Assembly (NCBI GenBank): GCA_009731375.1
Contig: BJOX01000276.1
Location: 401,361-456,056, forward strand
Length of the DNA stretch: 54,696 bases
Origin: Paulinella micropora
Lineage: Eukaryota; Cercozoa; Imbricatea; Euglyphida
Direction of reading: 5' to 3'
The notes under the pieces: model-generated
What the model saw: only the letters and a program-made list of their open reading frames with translations
Database searches by the model: none
What the model was told of the DNA's origin: nothing
Shown: piece by piece, positions 34,888 to 46,533 of the stretch
How positions within the stretch are numbered: position 1 is the first letter of the stretch
Layout of the letters: every line of letters begins with the position of its first letter
Position numbers and translations under genes: made by a program

Positions 34888-35181
34888 CATACACACATAT
34901 ACATACATATACATACATACATACATGCATACATACATACATACATACATACATACATACATACATACGCACATAACATACATACATACATACATACGCA
35001 CATAACATACATACATACATACATACATACATACATACATACATACGTACGTGTACGTACGTACGTACGTACATACACACACACACACATACATACATAC
35101 ATACATACATACATACATACATACATACATACATACCAAATCGTCTCCGTTGCTTGCCGGCTGGTCCTGATCAACAAACAT
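34601..35181 (-). CDS. Two exons with half a RanBP2-type zinc finger (partial gene)
   Basis: Exon 1, 35137-35181: ATG then MFVDQDQPASNGDDL, donor GTATGT. Exon 2, 34601-34658: acceptor GTATGTAG, phase 0, DKMKWPCKVCTFLNVPSDT, donor GTACAT. The W-x-C-x2-C-T-F-x-N pattern is the first half of RanBP2/NZF zinc fingers, which bind ubiquitin, RNA or protein partners. The second Cys pair is not seen and should be in a later exon; G homopolymer and a gap lie downstream. The intron is about 480 bp of GTAT repeats. Confidence 0.4.
34659..35136. repeat. (CATA)n / GTAT microsatellite
   Basis: Almost pure tetranucleotide repeat with short TA and CACA interruptions, inside the intron between the two exons described for 34601-35181. 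Confidence 0.95.
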
Positions 35182-35239
35182 ATTTGTATTTTTATGCTTC
35201 GGTTTCGGTATTATTTATTTCCATCCCAACTTTTTGCGT

Positions 35240-35460
35240 AGCCATGGCCACTTCACAGTCAAGTGACCATACTGTTCGGGTCGGGTCCTGATGTCTTAGT
35301 TTTTCGATGTGGTGGGTCACAAGTCCATGGCCACGTGATCACAATTGTGACAGCCATGGCCTGAAAATGACTAGCACAATGGGCCACAGCTGTTCACCCG
35401 TCAAGTGACAATCCTACTCGTGCCTTGTCCAAATGTCTTATTTTTCCAAAAATTTTGCGA
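35240..35460. repeat. Diverged direct repeat of about 65 bp
   Basis: 35241-35305 and 35389-35457 share GGCCAC, GTCAAGTGAC and TGTCTTA..TTTTC in the same order. Purpose unknown. Confidence 0.5.
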
Positions 35461-35479
35461 TGGTGGAAACAATTAAGGT

Positions 35480-36220
35480 AGTATGTATGTATCTATCACG
35501 TTATTATTTCGAACGTATCATTGAACAGACCACGTTGTCCTGAACAGCCGTAGTCTCGCCACCCCAGACCCCAAAAATTCTCCCCACAAGTTTGGGAGAA
35601 GGGGTCTGGTAGAACTGCTTTTGGCAACGGGTGGTGTCAGGACGATTTTTTATCCGAATCAACTTCCACACAAAGGAGGACCATTCATTTTACCAGTTCA
35701 CAACTTTTCAAACCATCTTCCCTGACCCAACTTTTCACACCCGCAGACGCCTCTCTTAACTCTCCGCTCAGACCCTCTCTTTCCCGCCACTTCCAACCAA
35801 CTCCCAAACTTTCTCCGCTCAGACCCCAAAATCACCCAGCAGTTCTACCAGACTCTCTCTTGTTTTGTAGCGGAGCGAGAAAAAAGAGGGGGCTGGTGGC
35901 GTGACTAGAACAGCCGTACTGCCCACAGTTAGTGCCGGCCCACCATGCAAACCCAGCTTCGATTTCGGTAGTATTATGTATCTTCATGTGATTATTTCGA
36001 ACGTATCATTAAACAGACAAGGTTGTCCTGAACAGCCGCACTGCCCGCAGACAGCGCCGGTCCGCCGTCCACACCAGCTTCGGTTTCGGTAAGTATGTTC
36101 TGTATCTATCATATGATTACTTCGACCGTATCACACGGAACAGACAGACCAGTTTGTCCTGAACAGACGCACTGCCGTTGCCCATAGACGCGTTCAAACC
36201 AGCTTGGGTTTCGGTAGGAT
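35480..36220 (+). repeat. Tandem cassettes with splice-like edges
   Basis: Three clear units and one partial one contain TGATTATTTCGAACGTATCA, TGTCCTGAACAG, a 47-54 nt Pro/Ala-rich segment ending TTCG, and a GTA(A/G)GT-like start. Segments: 35914-35967, 36036-36088, 36167-36213; partial near 35480-35560. They could be duplicated exons (one frame reads ALPADSAGPPSTPASVS), but lengths differ by 1 and 6 nt, so coding use is doubtful. Confidence 0.5.
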
Positions 36221-36296
36221 GTGTTGTGGGCAGAGCTGACTCCTTGTGGTGTCTGCCTGGAGGTCTTGACAGCGTCTCTCTAACAGTCCTCCTAGA

Positions 36297-36366
36297 GATA
36301 TAGATATGGATGTATATATATATATATAAATATATCATGTATATTATATATATAATATATATATGT

Positions 36367-36431
<65 letters not shown>

Positions 36432-36655
36432 GATAGAGATAGAGATAGAGATAGAGATAGAGATAGAGATAGAGATAGAGATAGAAATATAAGATATAGA
36501 TATAGATATAGATATAGATATAGATATAGATATAGATATAGATATAGATATAGATGTAGATGTAGATATAGATATAGATATAGATATAGATATAGATATA
36601 GATATAGAGATAAGAAGAGCACGCGCAAAAGAAGGAAGAACAGACCACGAAACGA

Positions 36656-36699
<44 letters not shown>

Positions 36700-36700
36700 G

Positions 36701-36735
<35 letters not shown>

Positions 36736-36760
36736 GAGAAAGAAAGAAAGAGAAAAAGTA
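36297..36760. repeat. GATA, GATAGA, GATATA and GAAA arrays
   Basis: Successive tetra- and hexanucleotide blocks with a short unique insert near 36610-36650. Confidence 0.95.
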
Positions 36761-36890
36761 CTTTCGCATTTCTTCCACTTCATCCATGGGCGTCCCAATC
36801 ATCACCACTTTCTACATAGACATGCAGAAAAATATACATACAAAAACATATACATGCTATATATTGTATATTATATGCAAAAACAATCGC

Positions 36891-36941
36891 CCCCCCCCCC
36901 NNNNNNNNNNCCCCCCCCCCCCCCCCCCCCCCCCTCCGGCG

Positions 36942-36980
<39 letters not shown>
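36891..36980. repeat. C homopolymer around a 10-N gap, then (CT)n
   Basis: Gap 36901-36910 lies inside the homopolymer; CT run at 36945-36978. Confidence 0.9.
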
Positions 36981-36981
<1 letters not shown>

Positions 36982-37025
36982 TTTGTCTGGGGGGAGGAAT
37001 AATTCAAATGCTGAAAAATCTCTAG

Positions 37026-37370
37026 GTGCTTGGTGCATTGCCTGCAAACACATATATATTTACTTATATGAGAAGTTCCTATTTCTTAAATACAATGAAC
37101 TATGACTTCAAGCGCTTCGATCTCAGTCAATATTTGCATCTACAACCTGTGTTATGGCTCATTAGAAAGCTCTTGATGAGAGCTTTCAAACGAGCCAACT
37201 ACACTAGCCGCGAAGATCAGAACCGGCTGAGAACGAAGAGTTTGAATTCATTGCTCATTGTGGTTAAGGACAAGGAACTTCTCATGGGATTTTTGAAATA
37301 CCTGCGGGTTCTTCAAAGACAGGTCCTTGATACGCGTCTCACTGGTCTAAACACATACACACACAGAGTG
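37026..37370. other. Unique segment with hairpin; open plus frame, coding uncertain
   Basis: The plus frame is open from 37026 (e.g. QYLHLQPVLWLIRK, RANYTSREDQNRL). A perfect hairpin GAAAGCTCT/AGAGCTTTC (37165-37173, 37179-37187) with outer GGCTC/GAGCC is inside. A diverged relative of 37200-37270 lies at 47710-47780. More likely an old repeat than a gene. Confidence 0.35.
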
Positions 37371-37371
37371 A

Positions 37372-37399
37372 GAGTGAGTGAGTGTGAGAGCGAGCGAGC

Positions 37400-37449
<50 letters not shown>

Positions 37450-37454
37450 GAGAG

Positions 37455-37508
<54 letters not shown>

Positions 37509-37748
37509 GTGACAGCATAGACACAAAGGCGGTCAGATAGACAAGGCAGAGAAATGTAAACATGTGGAAGGGAGAGAAGAAAGAGAAACGCAAGCGACGC
37601 AAACAAACAAGCAAAACAAGACAAGAAAACAAAAACAAAACAACAAAACCAAACCAAACAAAACAAAACCAAACTAAACCAAACTAAACCAAACCAAAAA
37701 AAAAAGGGGGGGGGGTGTGTGGGTGGGATAGAGAGTTAGTATACAAAT

Positions 37749-37787
<39 letters not shown>

Positions 37788-37847
37788 CATAAAGTGTTTT
37801 TTGGTCTCCCCAGCGCACCTTCAGCCCTAACAGCTTCTGGTGTTCCT

Positions 37848-37850
<3 letters not shown>
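37372..37850. repeat. GA repeats and AAAC-rich DNA
   Basis: GA/GAAA 37372-37505, AAACAAA-type 37600-37700, G homopolymer, GA 37752-37782. Confidence 0.85.
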
Positions 37851-37939
<89 letters not shown>

Positions 37940-38035
37940 GTAGATAGATAGATAGATAGGTAGATACCTACCTACCTACCTACCTACCTACCTACCAACC
38001 TACCTACCTACCTACCTACCTACCTACCTACCTAC

Positions 38036-38090
<55 letters not shown>

Positions 38091-38123
38091 CCTACCTACC
38101 TATCTACCTATCTATCTATCTAC

Positions 38124-38200
<77 letters not shown>
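37851..38200. repeat. Long imperfect palindrome of GATA and TATC repeats
   Basis: (GATA)n from 37851 turns through GGTA/TACC at about 37965 into (TACC)n and (TATC)n to 38200. Confidence 0.95.
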
Positions 38201-38228
38201 AAGATAGACCGGTAGAACATTAGTGTGT

Positions 38229-38284
38229 TGGAACAGAGCTTGTTTGAGATCGCCGACGCAAGAATTATCTGGGAGACTAACTGA
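38229..38284 (+). CDS. Possible short terminal exon (weak)
   Basis: After acceptor ACATTAG a frame reads VLEQSLFEIADARIIWETN then TGA. Bounded by TATC repeats upstream and GTAT repeats downstream, like real exons here. The opposite strand is also open. Confidence 0.2.
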
Positions 38285-38285
38285 A

Positions 38286-38566
38286 TCATATATGTATGAA
38301 TGTATGTGTGTACGTACGTATGTATGTATTTATGCATGTATGCATGCATGTATGCATGAATGTATGTATGTATGTATGTATGTATGTATGTATGTATGTA
38401 TGTATGTATGTATGCATGCATGTATGTATGTATGTATGTATGTATTGTATGTATGTCGTGTATGTATCTATGTATGCATGCATGTATGTATGTATGTATG
38501 TATGTATGTATGTATGTATGTATGTATCTATGTATGTATATGTATGTATGTATGTGCGTACGTATA

Positions 38567-38626
<60 letters not shown>

Positions 38627-39640
38627 TGTATGTATGTATGTATGTGTGTGTGTATGTATGTATGTATGTATGTATGTATGCATACATGTATGTATGTACG
38701 TATGTATGTATGCATGCATGTATGTATGTATGTATGTATGTATGTATGCATGCATGCATGTATGTATGCATGTATGTATGTACGTATGTATGTATGTATG
38801 TATGCATGTATGTATGTATGTATGTATTGTATGTATATATGTTATGTATGTTACGTATGTTATGTATGTTATGTATGTATTTATGTATGAACGTATGTAT
38901 GTATGTATGTATGTATGCATGCATGCATGTATCTATGAATGTATGTATGTATGTAAGTATGTATGTATGTATGTAAGTATGTATGTATGTATGTATGTAT
39001 GTATGTATGTTGTATGTATGTATGTATGTATGTATGTATGTGTGAATGTATGTATGAATGTATGTATGTATGTATGACATATTTATTTATGTATGTATGT
39101 ATGTATGTATGTATGCATGTATGTATGTATGGTTGCATGTTTGTATGTATGTACGCTTGTATGTATGTATGTATGTATGTATGTATGTATGTATGTATGC
39201 AAGCATGAATGTATGTATGTATGTATGTATGTATGTATGTATGTATGTATGTGTGTGTATGTATGTATGTATGTATGTATGTGTGTATGTATGTATGTAT
39301 GTATGTAACATATGTATGTATGTATGTATGTATGCATGTATGTATGTATTTATGTATGTACGTATGTATGTACGTATGTATGTATGTATGTATGTATGTA
39401 TGTATGTATGTTATGTGCGTATGTATGTATGTATGTATGTATGTATCTATGCATCTATGTATGTATGTATGTATGTATGTATGTACGTATTTATGTTTGT
39501 ATGTGTGTGTGTATGTATGTATGTATGTATGTATGTATGTATGTAGTGTATGTATGTACCTATGTATGTATGTATGTATGTATTTATGTATGTATGTATG
39601 TATGTATATATTTATGTATGTATGTATGTATATAATGTAG
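38286..39640. repeat. 1.35-kb degenerate (GTAT)n array
   Basis: Nearly uninterrupted ATGT repeats with TA and GT variants. ORFs on both strands are readings of the repeat. Confidence 0.95.
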
Positions 39641-39675
39641 GTGATGTATGTGTAAAACAAACAACAGCAAACAAC

Positions 39676-39768
39676 TCACTCGGTATTTGCTGTTTGTTCC
39701 AGTGGCAATCGAACTGCCGTGTCTGCGTTGCCATTTCGTGTAGCCCTCAAGATCACAACAGAAAGCTC
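39676..39768 (-). CDS. Candidate terminal exon, unknown protein
   Basis: The minus strand has an excellent 3' splice site (long pyrimidine tract, CTCTTTCCAG) followed by ELSVVILRATRNGNADT and AVRLPLEQTANTE, then TGA at 39676-39678. 30 codons, phase 0. Upstream exons not identified; the second LINE lies beyond. Confidence 0.4.
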   Translation of the reverse strand, partial: ELSVVILRATRNGNADTAVRLPLEQTANTE

Positions 39769-39779
39769 CTGGAAAGAGT

Positions 39780-40105
39780 AAATGGAAGAGAAAAGAAAGA
39801 GAAAAAAAGATAGAAAGAAAGAAAGAAAGAAAGGAGCAAAGAGAAAAAGAAAAAAAAAAAAAAAAACACGAGGAAACGAATAGAGAACACTGACGCACAA
39901 ATGCATACACGATATCAAACACGTGTATATTATATAATGTATCATCTATCAAATATGTCTATAATAAGATTTCTATAATTTATAATGATACTATGCACTT
40001 CGATTCAATCATGATTTCAATACTTATATAATTTGTGGTAAGTATATGTAAATTATATGATACATGTATAATCTCTCCGGAGAAGGCTGTGGCAGGCCAG
40101 TAGTA

Positions 40106-40151
<46 letters not shown>

Positions 40152-40260
40152 ATGACACAGCAATCCAAGAAAGGTAAGATCTTTACACATAGTACAATAA
40201 GTACATCCCTATATATATATACATATATATACATATATATATATGTAGTAGTAGTAGTAG
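39780..40260. other. AT-rich spacer with GAAA, TA and GT runs
   Basis: GAAA/A-rich 39785-39866, TA and GT runs near 40107-40152 and 40210-40244. No gene. Confidence 0.6.
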
Positions 40261-40824
40261 TAGTAGTTTAATAGGAAACCAGTTCCCTTTACGGAAAACT
40301 ATTCTCCTAAAGACAAACCAGAAGCAGGACTACTTGGATGACTTACTTCAAGCTAAACAAAAATCTATACACACTAAAAGTCCAAATCCCCTAAACTAAA
40401 CACAAGTCTCAGGACGATCCAAGAAGGCTCCATTATCAAGGTCGAATCCAAGCACCCACTATTCCAAAGAAAAACCTCCGCAACTGACCATGCGACCTAT
40501 ATATGAGTTTATGACAAGCTCTAGAGCTTATAAAAGCTCTTTAATGGCTACATTGAAGTCCTTCAGAAAACCCCTCATAACAACAGTATGAAAAGAAGAG
40601 TTTAAGGACCAAGTGCCTAATAAAGATGTCCAATGGTTACCAGAAATAGTACCATCAGGAGAAAAGGTCGAACCAAAATATTTCAGTTGTAGAGACCTTA
40701 GAATAGGCATTGCTAAGCGCAATCATTAAAGACATGTAGTTCTGAATGTTCATTTGTTGTGCAGATTCCACAGGGAATATTCATAGGAGTACCAAAGCCT
40801 CTATGAGAAAGGCCAAAACGAAGG

Positions 40825-41552
40825 CAACCTGCTCTAGCGAGAGAGATCGATCTTCTCCCACCCTCATAATTACCTTTCGTTAAATAAAGTTCCATGGATA
40901 AATTTTTCTTTACTGATTTACATAAAGATAAGTTTGAAATGGATAAATTTTTGACCCATTCCTGTTGCTCATGATTATGGATGAGCATTTTAATTGTGGT
41001 TTCAGGGCTATTCTTAATAAATAAAAGCATATCAGTTGTTGTGGATAAATCAGGTTTGATTATTTTAAGGTCCATTATAACCCTTCCAACCCAATTATTG
41101 TTAGCTTTGCTTAAAGTATTCAGTAAACTGATCCTGAACATATGGTGAAGCAAACTGTGGTCAGGGAACGAGAGCAAGGACTTTAAAACAACCTGCTCTA
41201 GCGAGAGAGATCGATCTTCTCCCACCCTCATAATTACCTTTCGTTAAATAAAGTTCCATGGATAAATTTTTCTTTACTGATTTACATAAAGATAAGTTTG
41301 AAATGGATAAATTTTTGACCCATTCCTGTTGCTCATGATTATGGATGAGCATTTTAATTGTGGTTTCAGGGCTATTCTTAATAAATAAAAGCATATCAGT
41401 TGTTGTGGATAAATCAGGTTTGATTATTTTAAGGTCCATTATAACCCTTCCAACCCAATTATTGTTAGCTTTGCTTAAAGTATTCAGTAAACTGATCCTG
41501 AACATATGGTGAAGCAAACTGTGGTCAGGGAACGAGAGCAAGGACTTTAAAA
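40825..41552 (-). repeat. Near-identical 364-bp tandem duplication inside the LINE
   Basis: CAACCTGCTCTAGCG begins at 40825 and 41189, and both copies end with GGACTTTAAAA (41188, 41552). I saw no difference between copies. Confidence 0.9.
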
Positions 41553-42502
41553 AAGAAAGTCTTTTCATACCTCTTCCAACTACTGACCAATCCTAACTCT
41601 CCTTGACAGGCAATATTAGGAAAGTCTTTAGGTACACGCAAAATTTTGAGAGCTAAATAATAATTTATTTTGTTGCCTTCTTCCATGTTCTTTTTGGGTG
41701 CCAAATTCAGACCCCCAATCAATTGACTGAAAGACTGAAGTGGTAATAAGTTGCATAGCTATATTAGGTGCAACCCCCCTTCTTATTCCCATAGCAAGTA
41801 CCATATTGATGCACTGCTTAGCTTTTTTTATCCTATCAGCCTTCATCATTTTCCAAGACAAATTTTTATCACAAATAACTCCAAAATATTTGTAGGCTTC
41901 TGCCTCTAGGACATTTTGCCCATAAGAGTCCAATTGTGAGTGACTTTATTATTCTTATTATTGAAAATAACAATGTTAGATTTGTCTTGATTAAATTCAG
42001 CATTATTATCTTTAGCCCACATAGCACAAACATCTAATTGTTTCTGCAAATAATGGGCAGAGTTAGATAATAGGACAATGTCATCGATATATAAAAGAGT
42101 AAAAGGCAACTTAACGATAGAGAAAAGGAAAGTTCTTTGTCTTGAGCAAAGAGTGTAACTCCTTTAGTAGTAGAACGTAATTTATTGGCTAAATCAGAAG
42201 TATAAAGACAGTATAAAAGAGGGCACCCTTGCCTTACACCTCTATTGGTATCAAAACAAGTGGACATGCCTTCAGCCGTATCTACTCTATGCTGTACTCT
42301 GGCATAAAGACCTTTCAGGGCGGTGACAGATATACCCAAACTTTCTAGCTTTCTCCACAAAATGTCTCTCTCCACAGAATCAAACGCTTTAGAGACATCA
42401 AGAAAAGGCAGCAAAAGTTGGACCTTTGTGATAACTTCGTGAAGAAGAAAGATTTGGTGCTGACTTCCCCTTCCTTTACGAGCCCTACCCTGTTCAACAG
42501 GC

Positions 42503-42612
42503 AAAAGATTAGACGAATCTACCCACGCTTTCAATCTATTCAATAAAAGCGTAGCATAAGATTAGACGAATCTACCCACGCTTTCAATCTATTCAATAAA
42601 AGCGTAGCATAA
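42503..42612 (-). repeat. Tandem duplication of about 54 bp inside the LINE
   Basis: AGATTAGACGAATCTACCCA to AAAAGCGTAGCATAA occurs twice in a row. Confidence 0.9.
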
Positions 42613-42916
42613 AACTTATCAATAACAGACAACAGAGTAACCGGTCTGTACTGAGAAGCATTTGGTCTATCTCCTTTACCTTTAGAAATAGGTTTTATTA
42701 TTCCCTTTGTATAATCCAAAGGTTTCGTGCCTGTTTGTAAACATCTATTAAATAAGAGTACGAAGAACTCTTTTTGATATTTGGTGCAGAGTTCAATAAA
42801 TTAAGAAAAAGTTCACCAGAAATGCCATCCTGTCCAAAACTCTTATTAGGCTTTAAAGAACTCAGCCTCTTTAATCTCTTCATCAGAAAAAGATGTTTTA
42901 TCAGTACTTTTATCTA

Positions 42917-43038
<122 letters not shown>

Positions 43039-43260
43039 TTATTATTAGAACAACTTTGAGTCAGGCTGGACTTGGGACTGATGCTGTTTTGCAAATAACT
43101 CAGCACTCTCAGCCACCCCATTTCCTTTCACAACCATCCAATTGTCTCCTTCCAGTTGCATAGGACTGCTGCTTTCAGCTTTCCCTATTGAGAAGCCTTT
43201 AAGAATGGGCTTAGCATGTTTGCTAAAAATTTCAGCATGAAGCATGAAGTATTGCCGCAA

Positions 43261-43652
43261 AAATCAGATCCAGGAAAGAAAGAAATAAGAGGGGGAAAGT
43301 GCCACCAAAAAAATATTTGGTGCAGGGCCTGCGCGGAGTGCCTGCCATTTTCCGTTGCCGGAAGGCTGCTTTGGCCTTTTACACCATTTGAATTGCAACC
43401 AGGGCGGTTAGAGGGCAAACCCTCCACGTTGTGGAAGTGGTAGTTCCTTCGCAATTTCTTGTCTGGATTGCAAAGCCTGTGCTTTGCGACTTTCAGCCCT
43501 GCAGGATTAGTCTGTGCAGTTCGTTCAAGTCCGAAAAAAACCACTTTCTCAGACTTCCGGTGACACAAACTCGCGGCTTGTAAGGCAGCGGGTTGTAACT
43601 TGGTTTCGGACTGGATTCTGAACGTTCTTTTTGGAACAGTTCACATATCAGT
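43261..43652 (+). promoter_or_regulatory. Probable promoter/5' UTR region of the phosphatase gene
   Basis: Unique GC-moderate DNA between the truncated LINE and the ATG at 43653, without microsatellites. No TATA box or other element that I can define. Call rests on position only. Confidence 0.3.
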
Positions 43653-43986
43653 ATGGAAGAATCTCCAGAAAGACGAGTCACATCTTCATCCAAGTCAGTA
43701 GGAGAAAGAGGCTCGTTCAACTCTCCGGCGAGAAAACGTGTTCTAGTTGATTCCAACACCAGACCACAGAAGGTACCTACGCGCACAAGCCCGCGTAGTG
43801 CACCGAAGACACCCAAATCCCCTCGCAAAAAGCGTGTGACACCTCGTATCACTCGACAGATGCGGGCACGTTGGGGTAACACCGAGGAGGGTAGTCAGCC
43901 ACTTGCAACCCAAAGTCGAACCTCGGCATCTAAACGATCAAGTGCACACTCTCCAATCGCCAACATCACATCCAAGCCTCCTTCAG
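43653..43986 (+). CDS. CTDSPL2-like: Phosphatase exon 1: basic disordered N-terminus
   Basis: ATG at 43653, donor CAG/GTACTT, phase 1 out, chosen because it joins exactly with 45009 (GGA, Gly). A later donor near 44033 would not fit the phase. Confidence 0.75.
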
Positions 43987-44246
43987 GTACTTGTCCTTCC
44001 ACAGAAAACGAAGAGAGACCTAATAACAGAGACATGTATGTATGTAAAGATAAATGATGTATGATTACGATAAATGATGTATGATTACGACCAATGATGG
44101 ATGACATGTGATAAGATGAGTAATAATATAGTTCGCATCAGTAGTAGAGCAGTAGCAGTAGTAATGATAGTAGTAGTAGCAGTAGTAGTAGTAGCAGCAG
44201 GAGTAGTAGTAGTAGTAGTAGTAGTTGTAGTAGTAGCAGTAGTAGC

Positions 44247-44277
<31 letters not shown>

Positions 44278-44917
44278 TAGTAGTAGAGTAGTAGTAGTAG
44301 TAGTAGCAGTGGTAGTAATAGTAATATTAGTAGTGGTAAAGGAGGAGGAAGGAGGGGGAGGAGCAAATAGTAGTGGTAGTCGTAGTAGTAGTGGTAGTTT
44401 AGTAAAGTAGTGGTAGGTAGTAAGTGAGAGTAGTAGTGAGAGTAGTAGTAGCAGTAGTCATCGTCATCCTCGTCATCGTCGTGGTAGTCATAAGTAGTAG
44501 TAGTAGAAGAAGAAGTAGTAGCAGTAGTAACAGTAATAGTAGTAACAGTAATAGTAGTAATAGCAGCAGTTGTAGCAGCAGTAGTAGTGTAGTAGTAGTA
44601 GAAGTAGTAATAGTAGTAGTAGTAATAGTATTAGTAGTAATAGTAGTAGAGTCTTCTACTTCTTCTTCTTCTTCTACTCCTACTACTACTACTGACAAGA
44701 AGAAGAAGAAGAAGAATCGGAGGATGGAGAAAGATTATGATAACTGACGATGATTCGTGTTCAGTTTTATTTAGTTGTCGATTTCTTGTCAGATAACTTC
44801 GTATGAAGCTCTTGTTGGTTGCCTTCCCCCTCCCGTCTTACTTGTCACTTTGTATGTATGTGTATGTATGTATGTATGTATTATGTATGTATACATGTGT
44901 GTGTATACATATGGTAG

Positions 44918-44950
<33 letters not shown>

Positions 44951-45485
44951 TGTATGTATATGTATATGGTACAGGCATACATACATACATACATACATTC
45001 TGTCCCAGGACGTCCTGTTCGGTTGAAAGCTCGCTCTTCACACAGCACTTCTCGGCGCGCCATTAGCGAGATGGACACGTACGATGAACTCAACAAAGGC
45101 TGGCAGTCTCTCTTACTCGAGACAGATGACACCGGTCTGACCTCTGATACGGCCGAAACGGACAGTGATCGGGCTGACGGCTACGACTTCGATGTCTCCC
45201 CCTACGTCTTGATGAAAAATTTACCGCCTTTACCGCCGCTGCGGACGCCAGCCCTGCCCCGAAGGCGCAGGTGTTTATTTTGTGTGAGTGTGTGTGTATG
45301 TATGTGTGTGTGTGAAGCGCGGACCCCCTCTCACTGCCTTGTGTTGGATCTGGATGAAACCTTGTGTGTGTTTGTGTGTGTGTGTGTATCTTAGCGCGGA
45401 TCCCTCTCACTGCCTTGTGTTGGATCTGGATGAAACCTTGGTGCATTGCAGGTTTTTTTCTATCTATCTATCTATCTCTCTCTTT

Positions 45486-45516
<31 letters not shown>

Positions 45517-45692
45517 CATCTATCTATCTATCTATCTATCTATCTCTCTCTCCCAGTGATGAGCATGTAACCACTAAGTCAAACTATCTGAAACCAGTCT
45601 GTGGACACACAAAAATGGCTCTGAGGCATCATGGCATATATATATTATGTTTCATCATGCTATATTATAAAATATGAAATAGTACATTCCCC

Positions 45693-45724
<32 letters not shown>

Positions 45725-46231
45725 NNNNNNNNNNACCGATTGTGAACGCAGACATTACCTTCGCCTTCCACTTTGAAAGTACAGCTTATCAGGTCAACAC
45801 ACGTTTACATGGTCTTGTATTTGTAATATTGAATATAAACACATACACAGATGATACAATCACATCATCGTATATACATCACCTTCGCCTTGCACAGATT
45901 ACCGAGTCAACAGACACTTTCGTGTTGTTTTGTGTTGTATACTATCGAAGATAACACAATGCAATACATCATACATCTATCTTTTCACTTTGAAAGTACA
46001 GATTACCAGGCCAACCCACGCTTATATTGCTTGACCTATTGTACTGTATTGTATTTATAATATTGAATATAAAGATACAATATATCATGTACCTATCGTG
46101 CCTTTGTTCCCTCTGTTTCCTCTGTTGTGTCGTTTTCTCTTCTGTTGTTATTAACAATTTTTGGGGTTACACAATTTCAATTTTCACCCTCCCCCCAAAC
46201 CCCCCACCCCCTACTCCTAACACTTTCAGGG

Positions 46232-46315
<84 letters not shown>

Positions 46316-46487
46316 GTGTATCTCCTGCCAATTGCTGAGCCAAAAGGCCATGTGCATCCAGTCCTCCATTCCATAAGGAAAGTCTCCACACCAATCGGTG
46401 GAATAAAGGAAGTGACGGCATAGAACATTACTCTAGGAGCTTTATACCAATCAGCCCATGGAAAGGGCCGATGGCCTATGTACTCCC

Positions 46488-46533
<46 letters not shown>

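Noticed and set aside
45317-45364. Alternative exon 3 of the phosphatase
   Set aside because: One-base insertion shifts the DLDET frame and there is no donor or VHC end.
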